From Bacteroidota bacterium (GTDB lineage: Bacteria > Bacteroidota > Bacteroidia > Cytophagales > Cytophagaceae): a stretch of 64,000 bases of DNA. Numbering within the stretch: position 1 is the first letter of the stretch; every line of letters starts with the position of its first letter. Made by a program: the position numbers and the translations under genes. The notes beneath the pieces are model-generated. The model saw nothing but the letters and a program-made list of their open reading frames with translations, was not told where the DNA came from and did not search any database. Location: NCBI GenBank assembly GCA_023458555.1, contig JAEWYS010000020.1, positions 1 to 64,000 on the forward strand. Direction: 5' to 3'. Shown piece after piece: positions 44,351 through 53,893 of the stretch.

Positions 44351-44857
44351 TTAATGGAGATAAACCCCAAAGTCTTTTTCATCAAAACAAACTTCTACAT
44401 GTTCTTTGAGCGTTGTCGCCAGAGAGTATCCGACATAATCCGGGGATACAGGAAAAAGCTTATGCCCCCTGTCGACAATTACAGCCGTCTGCAATTTTGC
44501 CAGCGGAATAGACAAAAAAGGTTGTAAGGAAAAAATCATTGCCCTGCCGGTATTCAGTACATCATCCGTCAAAATCACTGTCTTTCCTTTCAATTCGGAC
44601 AAATTGACATCCAGGCTAACCTCAGGCTGGGTTTTGGCAACCTTATTCAATTCTATTCTGATTGAACGAACCTGTACATCCTTAAACTGCCCAAGCTCGA
44701 CAGCAAGCAACTCGGCAAACCGGTACCCTTTATCAAAGATTCCCGCTATAATTATTTCTTTTGCTTTATAATTATTTTCGTAAATCTGAAAAGCAATGCG
44801 CTTAACAATCTGCAGAACCTGCTTTTTGTCCAGAATCCGGTTTTTCTCTGCTACCAT
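44351..44857 (-). CDS. PyrR-like phosphoribosyltransferase
   Basis: The 168-residue protein has a type I phosphoribosyltransferase fold with the PRPP loop VILTDDVLNTGRA and the N-terminal KNRILDKKQVLQIVKRIA helix. It resembles PyrR (UMP pyrophosphorylase and attenuation regulator). No pyr operon lies nearby, so a regulatory role on its neighbours is not supported. Confidence 0.85.
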   Translation of the reverse strand: MVAEKNRILDKKQVLQIVKRIAFQIYENNYKAKEIIIAGIFDKGYRFAELLAVELGQFKDVQVRSIRIELNKVAKTQPEVSLDVNLSELKGKTVILTDDVLNTGRAMIFSLQPFLSIPLAKLQTAVIVDRGHKLFPVSPDYVGYSLATTLKEHVEVCFDEKDFGVYLH

Positions 44858-45004
44858 CTTGAGCTTCTTTTATAAAACGCTAATATAACAGAATTCGAAG
44901 TGAAATGTACAGTTTTCCAAGGACAGATTATCGTGTAAACATTATTACCTGTTCGCGTAATTTAATCATTAAGAAATACCAGCTAATCAAAAGCTACAAT
45001 ATAA

Positions 45005-45036
45005 TTTGCATTATGATCAAATAAGTTTTACCTTTG
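45005..45036 (+). promoter_or_regulatory. Consensus Bacteroidetes promoter of the L31 gene
   Basis: TTTG (45005-45008), exactly 20 nt, then TACCTTTG (45029-45036): both the -33 and -7 elements match the primary-sigma consensus. The leader before the ATG at 45071 is about 30 nt. This is the best promoter in the window. Confidence 0.8.
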
Positions 45037-45070
45037 CAAACCTTTTCGGGTATTAAAGAGCATATTGAAA

Positions 45071-45313
45071 ATGAAAAAAGATATTCATCCAAACTACCAA
45101 CCTGTAGTATTTCATGATACTACCAGTGATTTTAAATTCCTTACAAAGTCTACAATGGTTCCAAGTGAAACTGTTGAGTGGGAAGATGGAAAAACGTATC
45201 CTGTAATTAAAGTGGAGATGAGTTCTGCTTCTCATCCTTTCTACACAGGTCAGAAAGTATTTGTTGACACCGCTGGTAGAGTTGAGAAGTTCAACAAGCG
45301 TTATAAGAAATAA
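45071..45313 (+). CDS. rpmE2: 50S ribosomal protein L31 type B
   Basis: An 80-residue ribosomal protein starting MKKDIHPNYQPVVFHDTTSD with the type B pattern SHPFYTGQKVFVDTAGRVEKF and no zinc-binding cysteines. TTG two codons earlier is possible but ATG 45071 fits the family. It has its own consensus promoter and a terminator at 45348. Confidence 0.97.
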   Translation: MKKDIHPNYQPVVFHDTTSDFKFLTKSTMVPSETVEWEDGKTYPVIKVEMSSASHPFYTGQKVFVDTAGRVEKFNKRYKK

Positions 45314-45347
45314 TAAAGCGAATACGAATTCGTATCTTAAAAATGAG

Positions 45348-45378
45348 GTCTCTGTGGGAAAACCGCGGAGACTTTTTT
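45348..45378 (+). terminator. Terminator between L31 and the GlmU-like gene
   Basis: 10-bp stem GTCTCTGTGG / CCGCGGAGAC with two G-U pairs and loop GAAAA, followed by TTTTTT. Ends 12 nt before the next ATG, so it may also act as an attenuator for that gene. Confidence 0.8.
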
Positions 45379-45389
45379 ATTTTCAGCCT

Positions 45390-46544
45390 ATGAGTTACAC
45401 ACTTTTTGATGATCCCGCTATCAGACCCAACCTGATGCCCTTTACACTTACCAGACCGGTAGCCGCTATTCGCGTGGGCATATTGACGATTGCCGAAAAA
45501 TGGGCACAATATCTGAATCAGGACCAATACTACGATACAGCGCCATACCTGACTGCCAGGTATCCGGAATCTCCGGAACCCGGTACACTCTATATCAATG
45601 GAGCAGTATGCCCCACACAGGAATTGACCGAGGCAATTTTACACCTTGAAAATAACCAGGCCCTTTTTTACGATGACCTGTTTATAGCGGGCAGTCAAAA
45701 TTCCACGGCCCGGAGAATTACTTATTCAGGCACACTTAGCATTATTCGCCGGCCATGGGATATCTTTCTTAAGAACGGCAACCAGATACGCAATGACTTT
45801 GAGCTAATCCGCCAGGGTCGTACAAGCACTCCGGTTAACGATCCTCACACAATCGTATACAATCCGGAACAAGTATTTATCGAACCGGGAGCAAAAATCA
45901 AAGCAGCTATCCTAAATGCAGAAGATGGCCCCATATATATCGGGGCCAATACCGAGATACAGGAAGGAAGCATTATCAGAGGACCATTTGCTCTCTGCGA
46001 AGGTTCCACTATCAATATGGGTGGAAAAATGAGAGGAGATACCACAATCGGACCATATTCAAAAGTTGGTGGTGAGATCAGCAACTCAGTGCTATTCGGA
46101 TTTAGCAATAAAGGCCATGAAGGATTCATCGGCAACACTGTAATCGGTGAGTGGTGCAACCTCGGAGCTGATACCAATACGTCCAATATGAAGAACAATT
46201 ATGGCATGGTCAGGCTCTACAATATGTCAACCGGTGAATATGAAAATACCGGATTACAGTTTTGCGGAACAATGATGGGAGACCACTCCAAAACGTCAAT
46301 TAACAGTATGCTCAATACCGGTACCGTAATCGGCGTATGCAGCAATGTATTCGGTCATGGCTTTCCGCCTAAATACATTCCTTCCTTTGCCTGGGGAGGG
46401 GCTCAGGGCTTTGAAATCTTTCATATGGAAAAAGCCTTTGAGATAGCAGAAAAGGCCATGGCTCGTCGTAACAGGATTTTTACCGAAACGGACAGGGCTA
46501 TTCTTTCTCATATTTTTGAGGAATTTGTGAATAAAGGACAATAG
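45390..46544 (+). CDS. GlmU-family sugar nucleotidyltransferase
   Basis: ATG 45390 gives 384 residues. The N-terminus SYTLFDDPAIRPNLMPFTLTRP followed by VAAIRVGILTIAEKW is typical of Bacteroidetes proteins annotated as GlmU family. The C-terminal half is a left-handed beta-helix with YIGANTEIQEGSIIRGPFAL and FIGNTVIGEWCNLGADTNTSN. The classical GxGTRM nucleotide-binding signature is not seen, so nucleotidyltransferase activity is uncertain. It follows the L31 terminator closely. Confidence 0.85.
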   Translation: MSYTLFDDPAIRPNLMPFTLTRPVAAIRVGILTIAEKWAQYLNQDQYYDTAPYLTARYPESPEPGTLYINGAVCPTQELTEAILHLENNQALFYDDLFIAGSQNSTARRITYSGTLSIIRRPWDIFLKNGNQIRNDFELIRQGRTSTPVNDPHTIVYNPEQVFIEPGAKIKAAILNAEDGPIYIGANTEIQEGSIIRGPFALCEGSTINMGGKMRGDTTIGPYSKVGGEISNSVLFGFSNKGHEGFIGNTVIGEWCNLGADTNTSNMKNNYGMVRLYNMSTGEYENTGLQFCGTMMGDHSKTSINSMLNTGTVIGVCSNVFGHGFPPKYIPSFAWGGAQGFEIFHMEKAFEIAEKAMARRNRIFTETDRAILSHIFEEFVNKGQ

Positions 46545-46546
46545 GG

Positions 46547-46577
46547 TTGAAACAATAAAAATCATCTGGTAAATTTA
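46547..46577 (+). promoter_or_regulatory. Candidate holB promoter
   Basis: TTG (46547-46549), 20 nt, then TAAATTTA (46570-46577), one mismatch to TAnnTTTG; the spacing equals that of the rpmE2 promoter. Confidence 0.5.
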
Positions 46578-46603
46578 TAACTTATCATTCTGAAGTAGCA
46601 TCA

Positions 46604-47719
46604 ATGTTGTTTAAACAGATCCCGGGACTTACAGAACAGAAAAACATTCTGCTCAATTCTGTAAAGACTAATCACATGGCACATGCCCAGCTGTTTTTCG
46701 GTCCGGCAGGCTCTGCTAATCTGGCTATGGCGCTGGCTTACGCTACCTATATCAATTGTACAGACAAACAAACAGATGATGCCTGCGGTGAATGTGCCGC
46801 CTGTCAGAAAAATAATAAATTCATTTTTCCCGACCTGCACTTTGTTGTTCCTACCGCTACAACCAAAAACAGAACCAAGGATGCCAACAGCGCAGCATTC
46901 ATGAAAGAATGGCGCTCCTTTATCCAGACCAATCCATATGCATCACCTCAGGAGTGGGGTAATTTCTTCGGTGCCGAAAACAAGCAGCTCAGTATTTCTG
47001 TAGAAGAAAGCCGAAGCATCATCAGAATCCTGAGCATGAAAAGCTTTGAAGGAGAGTATAAAGTACTGATTCTATGGTTGCCGGAAATGATGAATGCATC
47101 CTCAGCCAACGCGCTGCTGAAAATTCTGGAAGAACCACCCGCCAAAACCATTTTTTTACTAGTCACACAAGACCCTGAAAAGATAATTACCACGATTCTT
47201 TCCAGGACACAGATGATCCGGATTCCGTCATTCGGCGATGAGGAAATAATAACAGAACTCAGCTCCAGAAACATTGATGCTGAGAGGGCCAGACAGATTG
47301 CCTACCTTGCTGATGGCAACCTGAACGAAGCCTACCGGCTTGTTCATGAAGCAGAGGTTAGTAACGGAGATATGTTTCGTGACTGGATGCGCCTTTGTTA
47401 TAAAAGAGATCTTGGAGCACTGGTTCAGTGGTCAGAAGAATTTGCCAAGATCGGTCGCGAAGGTCAGAAAAATTATTTCCAATACGGGCTTAACATGCTC
47501 AGAGAGACACTTATATTCGGACATGGCGGTGAAGAGCTGTTGCGGCTGCAGGATGATGAGCGCGGATTTATCGTCAATTTCTCCAAAGTTCTTAATCGGG
47601 AAAAGATCGAGTATATCTCACGAAAGCTAAATGAAGCATATTATCATATTGAGCGAAATGCCAATCCCAAAATCACGTTTCTGGATATTTCACTATCAAT
47701 CAGCTTGATGATCAAATAG
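46604..47719 (+). CDS. holB: DNA polymerase III subunit delta' (clamp loader)
   Basis: Structural subunit of the replication clamp loader. The 371-residue protein shows HMAHAQLFFGPAGSANLAMALA, a degenerate P-loop lacking the Lys of an active ATPase, as expected for delta'. It also has the zinc cysteines CTDKQTDDACGECAACQ and the SRC-like segment ILSRTQMIRIP. Start ATG 46604. Confidence 0.92.
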   Translation: MLFKQIPGLTEQKNILLNSVKTNHMAHAQLFFGPAGSANLAMALAYATYINCTDKQTDDACGECAACQKNNKFIFPDLHFVVPTATTKNRTKDANSAAFMKEWRSFIQTNPYASPQEWGNFFGAENKQLSISVEESRSIIRILSMKSFEGEYKVLILWLPEMMNASSANALLKILEEPPAKTIFLLVTQDPEKIITTILSRTQMIRIPSFGDEEIITELSSRNIDAERARQIAYLADGNLNEAYRLVHEAEVSNGDMFRDWMRLCYKRDLGALVQWSEEFAKIGREGQKNYFQYGLNMLRETLIFGHGGEELLRLQDDERGFIVNFSKVLNREKIEYISRKLNEAYYHIERNANPKITFLDISLSISLMIK

Positions 47720-47782
47720 GTCAAATATTTTGTTATCCGGGTATTAAAAAATCAGAACATCCAAACATAGACCCAAAACATT

Positions 47783-48307
47783 TTGCAAAAAACAAGAAAC
47801 TATGATGGACTAATAGTTGGAACAATCTTTACTCTCGGCTCTCTATTATTGACATACTCTTTTATATTTCCACTTATATCCATTATTCCCGGGGTCATTA
47901 TCGAGACAATCGTAAAGATATTTGTCAACAATAACCCATATAGCAATGTTGGCCGATGGACTATTATTATATTATTAATTGTCTTCTTTTGCGCTTTAAC
48001 AATTACACTTTATATCGTAAGAAAAATAACTCTAAGAGATGGCAGAGTTTCAAAAGATAAAATCGCAATAGCAATGAGTTTGCTATTTTTTATTGTCCAT
48101 TCTTTGGGCTTTTATATTTATTGGGGAGCAGAGCTTGGCTTCAAAAGTGATGGGCAGCTGGCTTTTGGCGTGATAAACAGTTTTCCAACAAGCAGTTGGG
48201 CGTTTATAATTATCGGTCTGACAATTGATATAATAAAGAATTTTAGATTTAAAATAAGTGGCCTGTCGAACACAAACAATATCACTCAGGCCGACCATTA
48301 CAATTAA
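47783..48307 (+). CDS. Four-helix membrane protein, function unknown
   Basis: A 174-residue protein with four hydrophobic segments (about residues 9-40, 55-78, 94-114, 128-147). The start must be TTG 47783 because an in-frame TAG lies at 47768 and no ATG is available. No family is recognised and it has no partner gene; neighbours are holB and hemC. Its lower GC content compared with the flanking genes is visible by eye and could mean later acquisition. Confidence 0.6.
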   Translation: MQKTRNYDGLIVGTIFTLGSLLLTYSFIFPLISIIPGVIIETIVKIFVNNNPYSNVGRWTIIILLIVFFCALTITLYIVRKITLRDGRVSKDKIAIAMSLLFFIVHSLGFYIYWGAELGFKSDGQLAFGVINSFPTSSWAFIIIGLTIDIIKNFRFKISGLSNTNNITQADHYN

Positions 48308-48392
48308 AGTTTAGTTTTATTAACTTCGCCTATTCCAAGTAATACTAAAGACGCGCTTCAGAATTAAAAGCCGTCATAAACCAATTCTTATC

Positions 48393-49313
48393 ATGATTAC
48401 TATCGGAACCAGGGGAAGCAAACTGGCACTGTGGCAGGCCAATGATGTAGCAAGGAGATTGAATCTGGCTGGTATCGAAACAACTATTGTTGTTATCGAG
48501 ACCAAAGGAGATCAACTATTATCCATTCCGTTCTCAAAAATCGGGAGTAAAGGTCTTTTTACTGAGGAAATCGAAAACCAGCTACTGGATGGCACAATTG
48601 ATATAGCGGTACACAGTGCCAAAGATGTCCAGAGCCATCTTCCCGAAGGATTGGAGATCATTGCCTTCTGCGAACGGGAAAAACCCAATGATGTACTGGT
48701 TTCCTTTGACCGGGACTATTCTCTCTCAAAAAACGGGAAAAAGATTATAGGCACTTCTTCAACAAGACGAAGAGCAATTCTTCAGCACTATTACCCGGAT
48801 ATTGAAATGCAGGAAGCCAGAGGTAATCTGCAAAGACGCTTCCATAAAATGGAAGAAAAACAGTTTGAGGCAATGATACTGGCCTATGCCGGCGTACACC
48901 GGATGAATCTGGATACATATATTGTTGAGGAGCTGCCTCTGGATGTATTTACTCCTCCTGTGGGACAGGGAAGTGTAGCTGTGGAAATATCTTCACATCT
49001 CAATGATCAGAAAAAGGAGACCATACGGAAAGCAGTTAATCATCCCGAAACAGAAGTCGCCCTGAAGTGTGAGCGGGCCTATCTCCGAAGGCTTGAGGGT
49101 GGTTGCAGCATTCCATCCTTTGGGATCGCCGGAGTATCCGGCAATTCAATTTCTATGCATGCGGGTATAATCAGTCTGGATGGATCAGAGCTCATCAGAA
49201 AACAGCTCTCTGGTTCCATAGAACATCCTGAAGAGCTTGGGCTGGAGCTGGCAGAAATAGTCCTGGCAAGCGGCGGAGATAAAATTCTGGAAGAAATCAA
49301 AAGGAGCCGTTAG
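48393..49313 (+). CDS. hemC: Hydroxymethylbilane synthase
   Basis: Tetrapyrrole biosynthesis enzyme that joins four porphobilinogen units. The 306-residue protein has GTRGSKLALWQ at the N-terminus, catalytic Asp78 in HSAKD, the arginine-rich GTSSTRRRAIL and the dipyrromethane-cofactor cysteine Cys238 in EGGCSIP. It ends 4 nt inside the convergent sulfotransferase-like gene. Confidence 0.96.
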   Translation: MITIGTRGSKLALWQANDVARRLNLAGIETTIVVIETKGDQLLSIPFSKIGSKGLFTEEIENQLLDGTIDIAVHSAKDVQSHLPEGLEIIAFCEREKPNDVLVSFDRDYSLSKNGKKIIGTSSTRRRAILQHYYPDIEMQEARGNLQRRFHKMEEKQFEAMILAYAGVHRMNLDTYIVEELPLDVFTPPVGQGSVAVEISSHLNDQKKETIRKAVNHPETEVALKCERAYLRRLEGGCSIPSFGIAGVSGNSISMHAGIISLDGSELIRKQLSGSIEHPEELGLELAEIVLASGGDKILEEIKRSR

Positions 49314-50095
49314 GAATAATCAATGAACTTCAAATCATTGTACTCAGAAAGATATTTTATTAGTTGCTGCTCTTCCTCATGGAAGTTGAGGCTAGCTGAC
49401 TCCAGATCGGATTTCTGATCTTTTTTATCATTTAGCTTCTGTGGCCAGAGAACTTTATAGAGAAATTTTATCCTGCCAGATAACGATAACGATTGAAGCT
49501 GCAATGATTGTTGCAGATATGGGAGAGAGTATTGAATATTGATCAGATCATCAAACGATATCGAAACAACATGTCCTCCCAGTGCAGCAACTCTGACTCC
49601 GTATTCATACTGTCGTCTTTGTATTTCAAGACAATACCAGTAGCACAACTGATAATCTGACAACGATTGATAGCCGGGAAGTTTCAGGACCCCGGGATCG
49701 GCCGGACTCAGATAAGATTCAATGCCGGCAGGAGTCCGTCCGGGAATTGTTCTTAGCTTCAAAAGGCTCTGCGCTACTTCCCTTTTATTGCGGCTTAGTA
49801 AAATAAGATCCGGTACATAACCAAGATCCAGAAGAGGCTCAAAAAAACCTTTGCAAAAAAGGTGGCTCGTTTCAATATAAACATTATGAGGATACGATTC
49901 GATTTCCGGTAGTTTGCGATCCTGCCAGAATTTCCTGGCCATCTTCTGATCGTATAGGGCCTCTCTGAAATATTGGTTAAATAAATTACCAGGCTCATGA
50001 AAACAGTCATTCCCTTTCAATAATCTTAGAATGGAAGCCAGAAACATTGTTCCGCTTCGACCTGTAGTCACTGTAAATATCAGTCTTTTATTCAA
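49310..50095 (-). CDS. Sulfotransferase-like protein
   Basis: The 261-residue protein has the PAPS 5'-phosphosulfate loop TTGRSGTMFLASIL near the N-terminus and a second region (LILLSRNKREVAQSLL) resembling the 3'-phosphate motif R-x-P-x-x. TTG 50095 is the only start since TAA precedes it by five codons. It would sulfate a sugar, lipid or small molecule; the acceptor is unknown. Confidence 0.8.
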   Translation of the reverse strand: MNKRLIFTVTTGRSGTMFLASILRLLKGNDCFHEPGNLFNQYFREALYDQKMARKFWQDRKLPEIESYPHNVYIETSHLFCKGFFEPLLDLGYVPDLILLSRNKREVAQSLLKLRTIPGRTPAGIESYLSPADPGVLKLPGYQSLSDYQLCYWYCLEIQRRQYEYGVRVAALGGHVVSISFDDLINIQYSLPYLQQSLQLQSLSLSGRIKFLYKVLWPQKLNDKKDQKSDLESASLNFHEEEQQLIKYLSEYNDLKFIDYS

Positions 50096-50140
50096 GATAT
50101 TCCGTAGTTACAATGAGGCAATTATAGCATATCATCAGAA

Positions 50141-50878
50141 TTATAATACATAATCTGCAACGACCGCACTTACAGCACCAACTACCGAAGCCAGCAGACG
50201 GTTTGCCTTAAAGGTATGATTAGGACTCGATTCAAAAAAGATTGTTGTTGATATGTACAGGAAATTACCCGCGATCAAGGCAAAAACATAGCTAAAATAC
50301 TCTTCTGGAACACCTTCTAGATTGAAAAAGAATGTACTTGCCAGTAGTCCAAGTGGTGAAGCAAGCGAAAAGAGAACGAGAAGTATAAAGCCTGTGGTGC
50401 GCTGTTTCATACCAAGCACTAATATTGACATCAGGGCAAATGCCTCCGGAATTTTATGAAGGATCAATCCGAAAAGCAGATTTCCGACTTCCTCACCTTC
50501 ATGAAACGATGAAGGATGATAAAGCAGCATTCCTTCCAGAAAAGCATGCAGACACAAACCTCCAAACATAGCCATAGGAATGCTGCTGTCAGGAGTATGA
50601 TCATGTAAGTGAATATGGCCATGCTCAACTCCCTCAGTAAAAAACTCCAGCACCAGCTGAACAAAGAAGCCAATCAGAACAAAAATTCCGGTTAACGTGA
50701 AATTATGCGACTCGTGCACTGCTTCCGGCAGAATATGAATTACTGTAAGGGAAAAAAGATAGGACCCGCTAAAGGCCAGCAGCACCTTAAACCGTTTCAT
50801 ATTAAGATCCTTCACAAGGAAAACAGAAAGCCCCGCGAGCATCGTTACAACAAAAAGTATCAGAAAATTAACCAGCAT
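50141..50878 (-). CDS. ZIP-family metal transporter
   Basis: The 245-residue membrane protein has about eight helices, a His-rich loop (VEHGHIHLHDHTPD), and the ZIP signature helices with LHAFLEGMLL and HKIPEAFAL. ZIP proteins bring zinc, iron or related divalent metals into the cytoplasm. The next gene (methyltransferase) is upstream on the same strand but 38 nt away. Confidence 0.93.
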   Translation of the reverse strand: MLVNFLILFVVTMLAGLSVFLVKDLNMKRFKVLLAFSGSYLFSLTVIHILPEAVHESHNFTLTGIFVLIGFFVQLVLEFFTEGVEHGHIHLHDHTPDSSIPMAMFGGLCLHAFLEGMLLYHPSSFHEGEEVGNLLFGLILHKIPEAFALMSILVLGMKQRTTGFILLVLFSLASPLGLLASTFFFNLEGVPEEYFSYVFALIAGNFLYISTTIFFESSPNHTFKANRLLASVVGAVSAVVADYVL

Positions 50879-50916
50879 ATATTTAAAAGTCTCTATAAAT
50901 CAACATTATCTATTAT

Positions 50917-51651
50917 TTATTGCAAAATAAAGATCATTCGTTCAGATGTGGTGCAATCATACGGCATCAGATCGTAATTCCCGAACATCGCTTCAACTGA
51001 CAATTCAGCGTGATTAAAATAGCGTTCAAAATCTTCCTGTCGTAATGCCCGTACCTGCTCCTCAAAAAAGTAGGACTGTCCGTTATCTTCAAAACAGATT
51101 TCCTTCACAATAATACCATCCCGGACAAAACGCCTAATTCTAAAGTCTATTCCTCCTATTGATTTTACTTCATGCTCCACCAGCATATCCAGTACACGGG
51201 TAGTATTCATAAAATCAATTATGAGCATCCCTCCAGGCTTTAACCCCCTTTTCAGATTGCACAAAACCTTCTGATTCTCTTCCTCATTAAAATACCCGAA
51301 ACTGGTAAACAGATTGAGAATATAATCAAATGGCCCTGTTACAAGAGGCTCCCTCATATCATGGACTATAAACCGCAACCGGTCATTGGCAGCCGCTGAT
51401 GCTTCTCTTATACTATTTTCGCTCAGATCCGCTCCTGTCACGTCAAACCCTTTTCTGTTCAGGTATATCGCATGTCTGCCTTTCCCGCATGGCAGATCCA
51501 GAATCTGATCATTCTGATCCATTTCCAGATGCATTGCAAGCCTGTCCATGAAAAATTCTGCTTCCTGCTCATCCCGATCCTGATACAAAATGTGATAATA
51601 GGGAGAATCAAACCAATCCGTAAACCAACTGCCTTTACTAGCGCTCATCAT
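50917..51651 (-). CDS. Class I SAM-dependent methyltransferase
   Basis: The 244-residue protein has the SAM motif I ILDLPCGKGRHAIYLNRKG, the acidic loop GADLSENSI and motif DYILNLFTSFGYF. Substrate not recognisable. ATG 51651 or the ATG one codon later are both possible. Confidence 0.88.
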   Translation of the reverse strand: MMSASKGSWFTDWFDSPYYHILYQDRDEQEAEFFMDRLAMHLEMDQNDQILDLPCGKGRHAIYLNRKGFDVTGADLSENSIREASAAANDRLRFIVHDMREPLVTGPFDYILNLFTSFGYFNEEENQKVLCNLKRGLKPGGMLIIDFMNTTRVLDMLVEHEVKSIGGIDFRIRRFVRDGIIVKEICFEDNGQSYFFEEQVRALRQEDFERYFNHAELSVEAMFGNYDLMPYDCTTSERMIFILQ

Positions 51652-51736
51652 TCCAGCGAAAATTTGACCAAAGTTAAAACTTCACAATGATACTTTCAGC
51701 AGAAAGTAGTAATTTAGAAGAAATCTTTGCCTTCCG

Positions 51737-52765
51737 ATGCGAGAAGATTATTTAAAGCCAGATAATGAAAATCTCAGTCCAGCCGAAAAGGAAATAGAAA
51801 AAGCATTGCGGCCACTGAGCTTTGATGATTTTTCCGGTCAGGAACAAATACTTGAGAATCTGAAAATCTTTGTCCAGGCAGCTGTAAAAAGAGGTGAGGC
51901 ATTGGACCATGTTCTTCTACACGGCCCTCCCGGACTGGGAAAAACAACTCTTTCGAATATTATCGCCAATGAACTCAGAGCCGGAATTAAGATAACTTCG
52001 GGTCCTGTAATGGAGAAGCCAAGCGATCTGGCTGGTATTCTGACCAACCTTGAATCGCATGATGTATTGTTCATTGACGAAATTCATCGCCTTAACCCCG
52101 TTGTCGAAGAGTACCTTTATTCCGCAATGGAAGATTTCCGTATTGATATCATGCTGGACTCAGGCCCCAATGCCCGTACTGTGCAGATTGGCCTCAATCC
52201 GTTTACACTCATCGGGGCCACTACCAGAGCAGGCCTGCTGACTTCCCCCTTGCGTGCACGCTTCGGTATCAATGCTCGTCTCGAATACTACGATGCCAAA
52301 TTACTTTCAACGATCATACAGCGCTCATGCTCCATACTCAATACGCCCATTGACGAAAATGCTGCCTACGAAATAGCCCGGCGATCGCGTGGGACTCCCA
52401 GAATTGCCAACAATCTTTTGAGGCGGACCAGGGATTTTGCACAGGTAAAAGGCGATGGAAAAATTAATCTGTCGATCGCAAAAATGGCTCTCAGCGCATT
52501 AAATGTTGATGAAAACGGTCTCGATGAAATGGACAACCGTATTCTCCTCACCATAATCGAAAAATTCAAAGGCGGACCGGTAGGCATATCCACTATTGCT
52601 ACTGCCTGCGGTGAAGAAGCGGAAACAATTGAAGAAGTATACGAGCCTTTCCTCATTCAGGAAGGTTATATCAAGCGTACTTCCAGAGGCCGGGAAGCAA
52701 CCGAACTGGCATACCGCCATCTCAACATTATCCCTTCTGCCCGTATGCGCAATCTTTTCGAATAA
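51737..52765 (+). CDS. ruvB: Holliday junction branch migration ATPase RuvB
   Basis: Hexameric DNA motor of the RuvABC system. The 342-residue protein has Walker A GPPGLGKTTLS, Walker B FIDEIHRL, sensor region GATTRAGLLTSPLRARFG and the C-terminal winged helix ending PSARMRNLFE. Length normal. queG follows 10 nt after its stop, so the two are co-transcribed. Confidence 0.97.
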   Translation: MREDYLKPDNENLSPAEKEIEKALRPLSFDDFSGQEQILENLKIFVQAAVKRGEALDHVLLHGPPGLGKTTLSNIIANELRAGIKITSGPVMEKPSDLAGILTNLESHDVLFIDEIHRLNPVVEEYLYSAMEDFRIDIMLDSGPNARTVQIGLNPFTLIGATTRAGLLTSPLRARFGINARLEYYDAKLLSTIIQRSCSILNTPIDENAAYEIARRSRGTPRIANNLLRRTRDFAQVKGDGKINLSIAKMALSALNVDENGLDEMDNRILLTIIEKFKGGPVGISTIATACGEEAETIEEVYEPFLIQEGYIKRTSRGREATELAYRHLNIIPSARMRNLFE

Positions 52766-52775
52766 ACTTATTGCC

Positions 52776-53708
52776 GTGCATTCCCGGAACGATACAAACA
52801 GTCAGCTCATCAAAAACAAGGCTCATGAACTGGGTTTTATGTTTTGTGGTATTTCCAGAGCCGACTTTCTGGAAGAAGAAGCACCCCGGCTTGAATCCTG
52901 GCTTAACCGAAACTACAACGGACAAATGGCATGGATGAATAATCACTTTGACAAGCGGCTGGATCCGAGACAGCTTGTGGAAGGAGCACGCTCAGTTATC
53001 ACTGTATTATTAAATTATTATCCGGAGCAGGAACTTCACTTAAATCAATATAAAATATCCCGCTATGCTTATGGTAAAGACTATCATTTTGTATTAAAAG
53101 ACAAGCTCAAAAGTCTGCTTGGCTACATGCAGGAAAATATAGGTGAAATAAACGGTAGAGTATTTACAGATTCTGCGCCCGTCATGGACAAAGTATGGGC
53201 AAAAAAAAGCGGAGCCGGCTGGATAGGAAAGCATACTAATCTTATACATCCCCGATCCGGCAGTTATTTTTTCATCGGTGAGATCATCTGCGATATCGAA
53301 CTAACCTATGATGGTCCAATTAAAGATTATTGCGGTACCTGTACCAGATGTCTCGACGCCTGTCCGACTGAGGCCCTTTTTGCTCCATATCAGATTGATG
53401 GCAGCCGATGTATCTCATACCTTACTATTGAACTGAAAGATAAAATCCCTGAAGAATATAAAGATCAATTATCCAATTGGACTTTTGGCTGTGATATATG
53501 CCAGGAAGTTTGTCCGTGGAACAGATTTTCCAGCCCCACCAATGAAATGGATTTCAAACCGAATGAAGAATTAAAAAATATAAGAGACGAAGATCTTAAA
53601 GAGATTACTAAAGAAGCATTTAATGATCTCTTTAAGGGATCCGCCGTAAAAAGAGCCGGTTTTGAAGGGCTTAAACGGACGATACGCTATATCGATGATG
53701 CTGATTAA
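52776..53708 (+). CDS. queG: Epoxyqueuosine reductase QueG
   Basis: Cobalamin- and iron-sulfur-dependent enzyme of the last step in queuosine tRNA modification. GTG 52776, 10 nt after ruvB, gives 310 residues. It shows the B12-binding region (IGKHTNLIHPRSGSYFFIGEI) and two ferredoxin-type cluster motifs CGTCTRCLDACPTEAL and CDICQEVCPWN. The usual C-terminal HEAT-like extension of some relatives is short here. Confidence 0.95.
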   Translation: MHSRNDTNSQLIKNKAHELGFMFCGISRADFLEEEAPRLESWLNRNYNGQMAWMNNHFDKRLDPRQLVEGARSVITVLLNYYPEQELHLNQYKISRYAYGKDYHFVLKDKLKSLLGYMQENIGEINGRVFTDSAPVMDKVWAKKSGAGWIGKHTNLIHPRSGSYFFIGEIICDIELTYDGPIKDYCGTCTRCLDACPTEALFAPYQIDGSRCISYLTIELKDKIPEEYKDQLSNWTFGCDICQEVCPWNRFSSPTNEMDFKPNEELKNIRDEDLKEITKEAFNDLFKGSAVKRAGFEGLKRTIRYIDDAD

Positions 53709-53893
53709 TTTGAGGCAACAAATACGCTATTCAGAATAGGCATATACACATCACCAAAATGACTGTAGCACCATGACTGCAACTCTGTCAGCTCATCCGA
53801 AATAAGATGTTTCATACTTTTCCGCAATTCTTTCTCAAAAAGATAAGGATCAAAACTCACTTTGTGCAGAATTGTTTTTACATATTCAAGCAT
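53705..53893 (-). CDS. Small conserved-looking protein (62 aa)
   Basis: A 62-residue soluble protein starting LEYVKTILHKVSFDPYLFEKELRK and containing LQSWCYSHFG. I recognise this pattern as a small Bacteroidetes protein without known function. It is basic and helical in the N-terminal half. Its stop overlaps the queG stop region by 4 nt on the opposite strand. Real coding is supported by start context and composition. Confidence 0.7.
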   Translation of the reverse strand: MLEYVKTILHKVSFDPYLFEKELRKSMKHLISDELTELQSWCYSHFGDVYMPILNSVFVASN

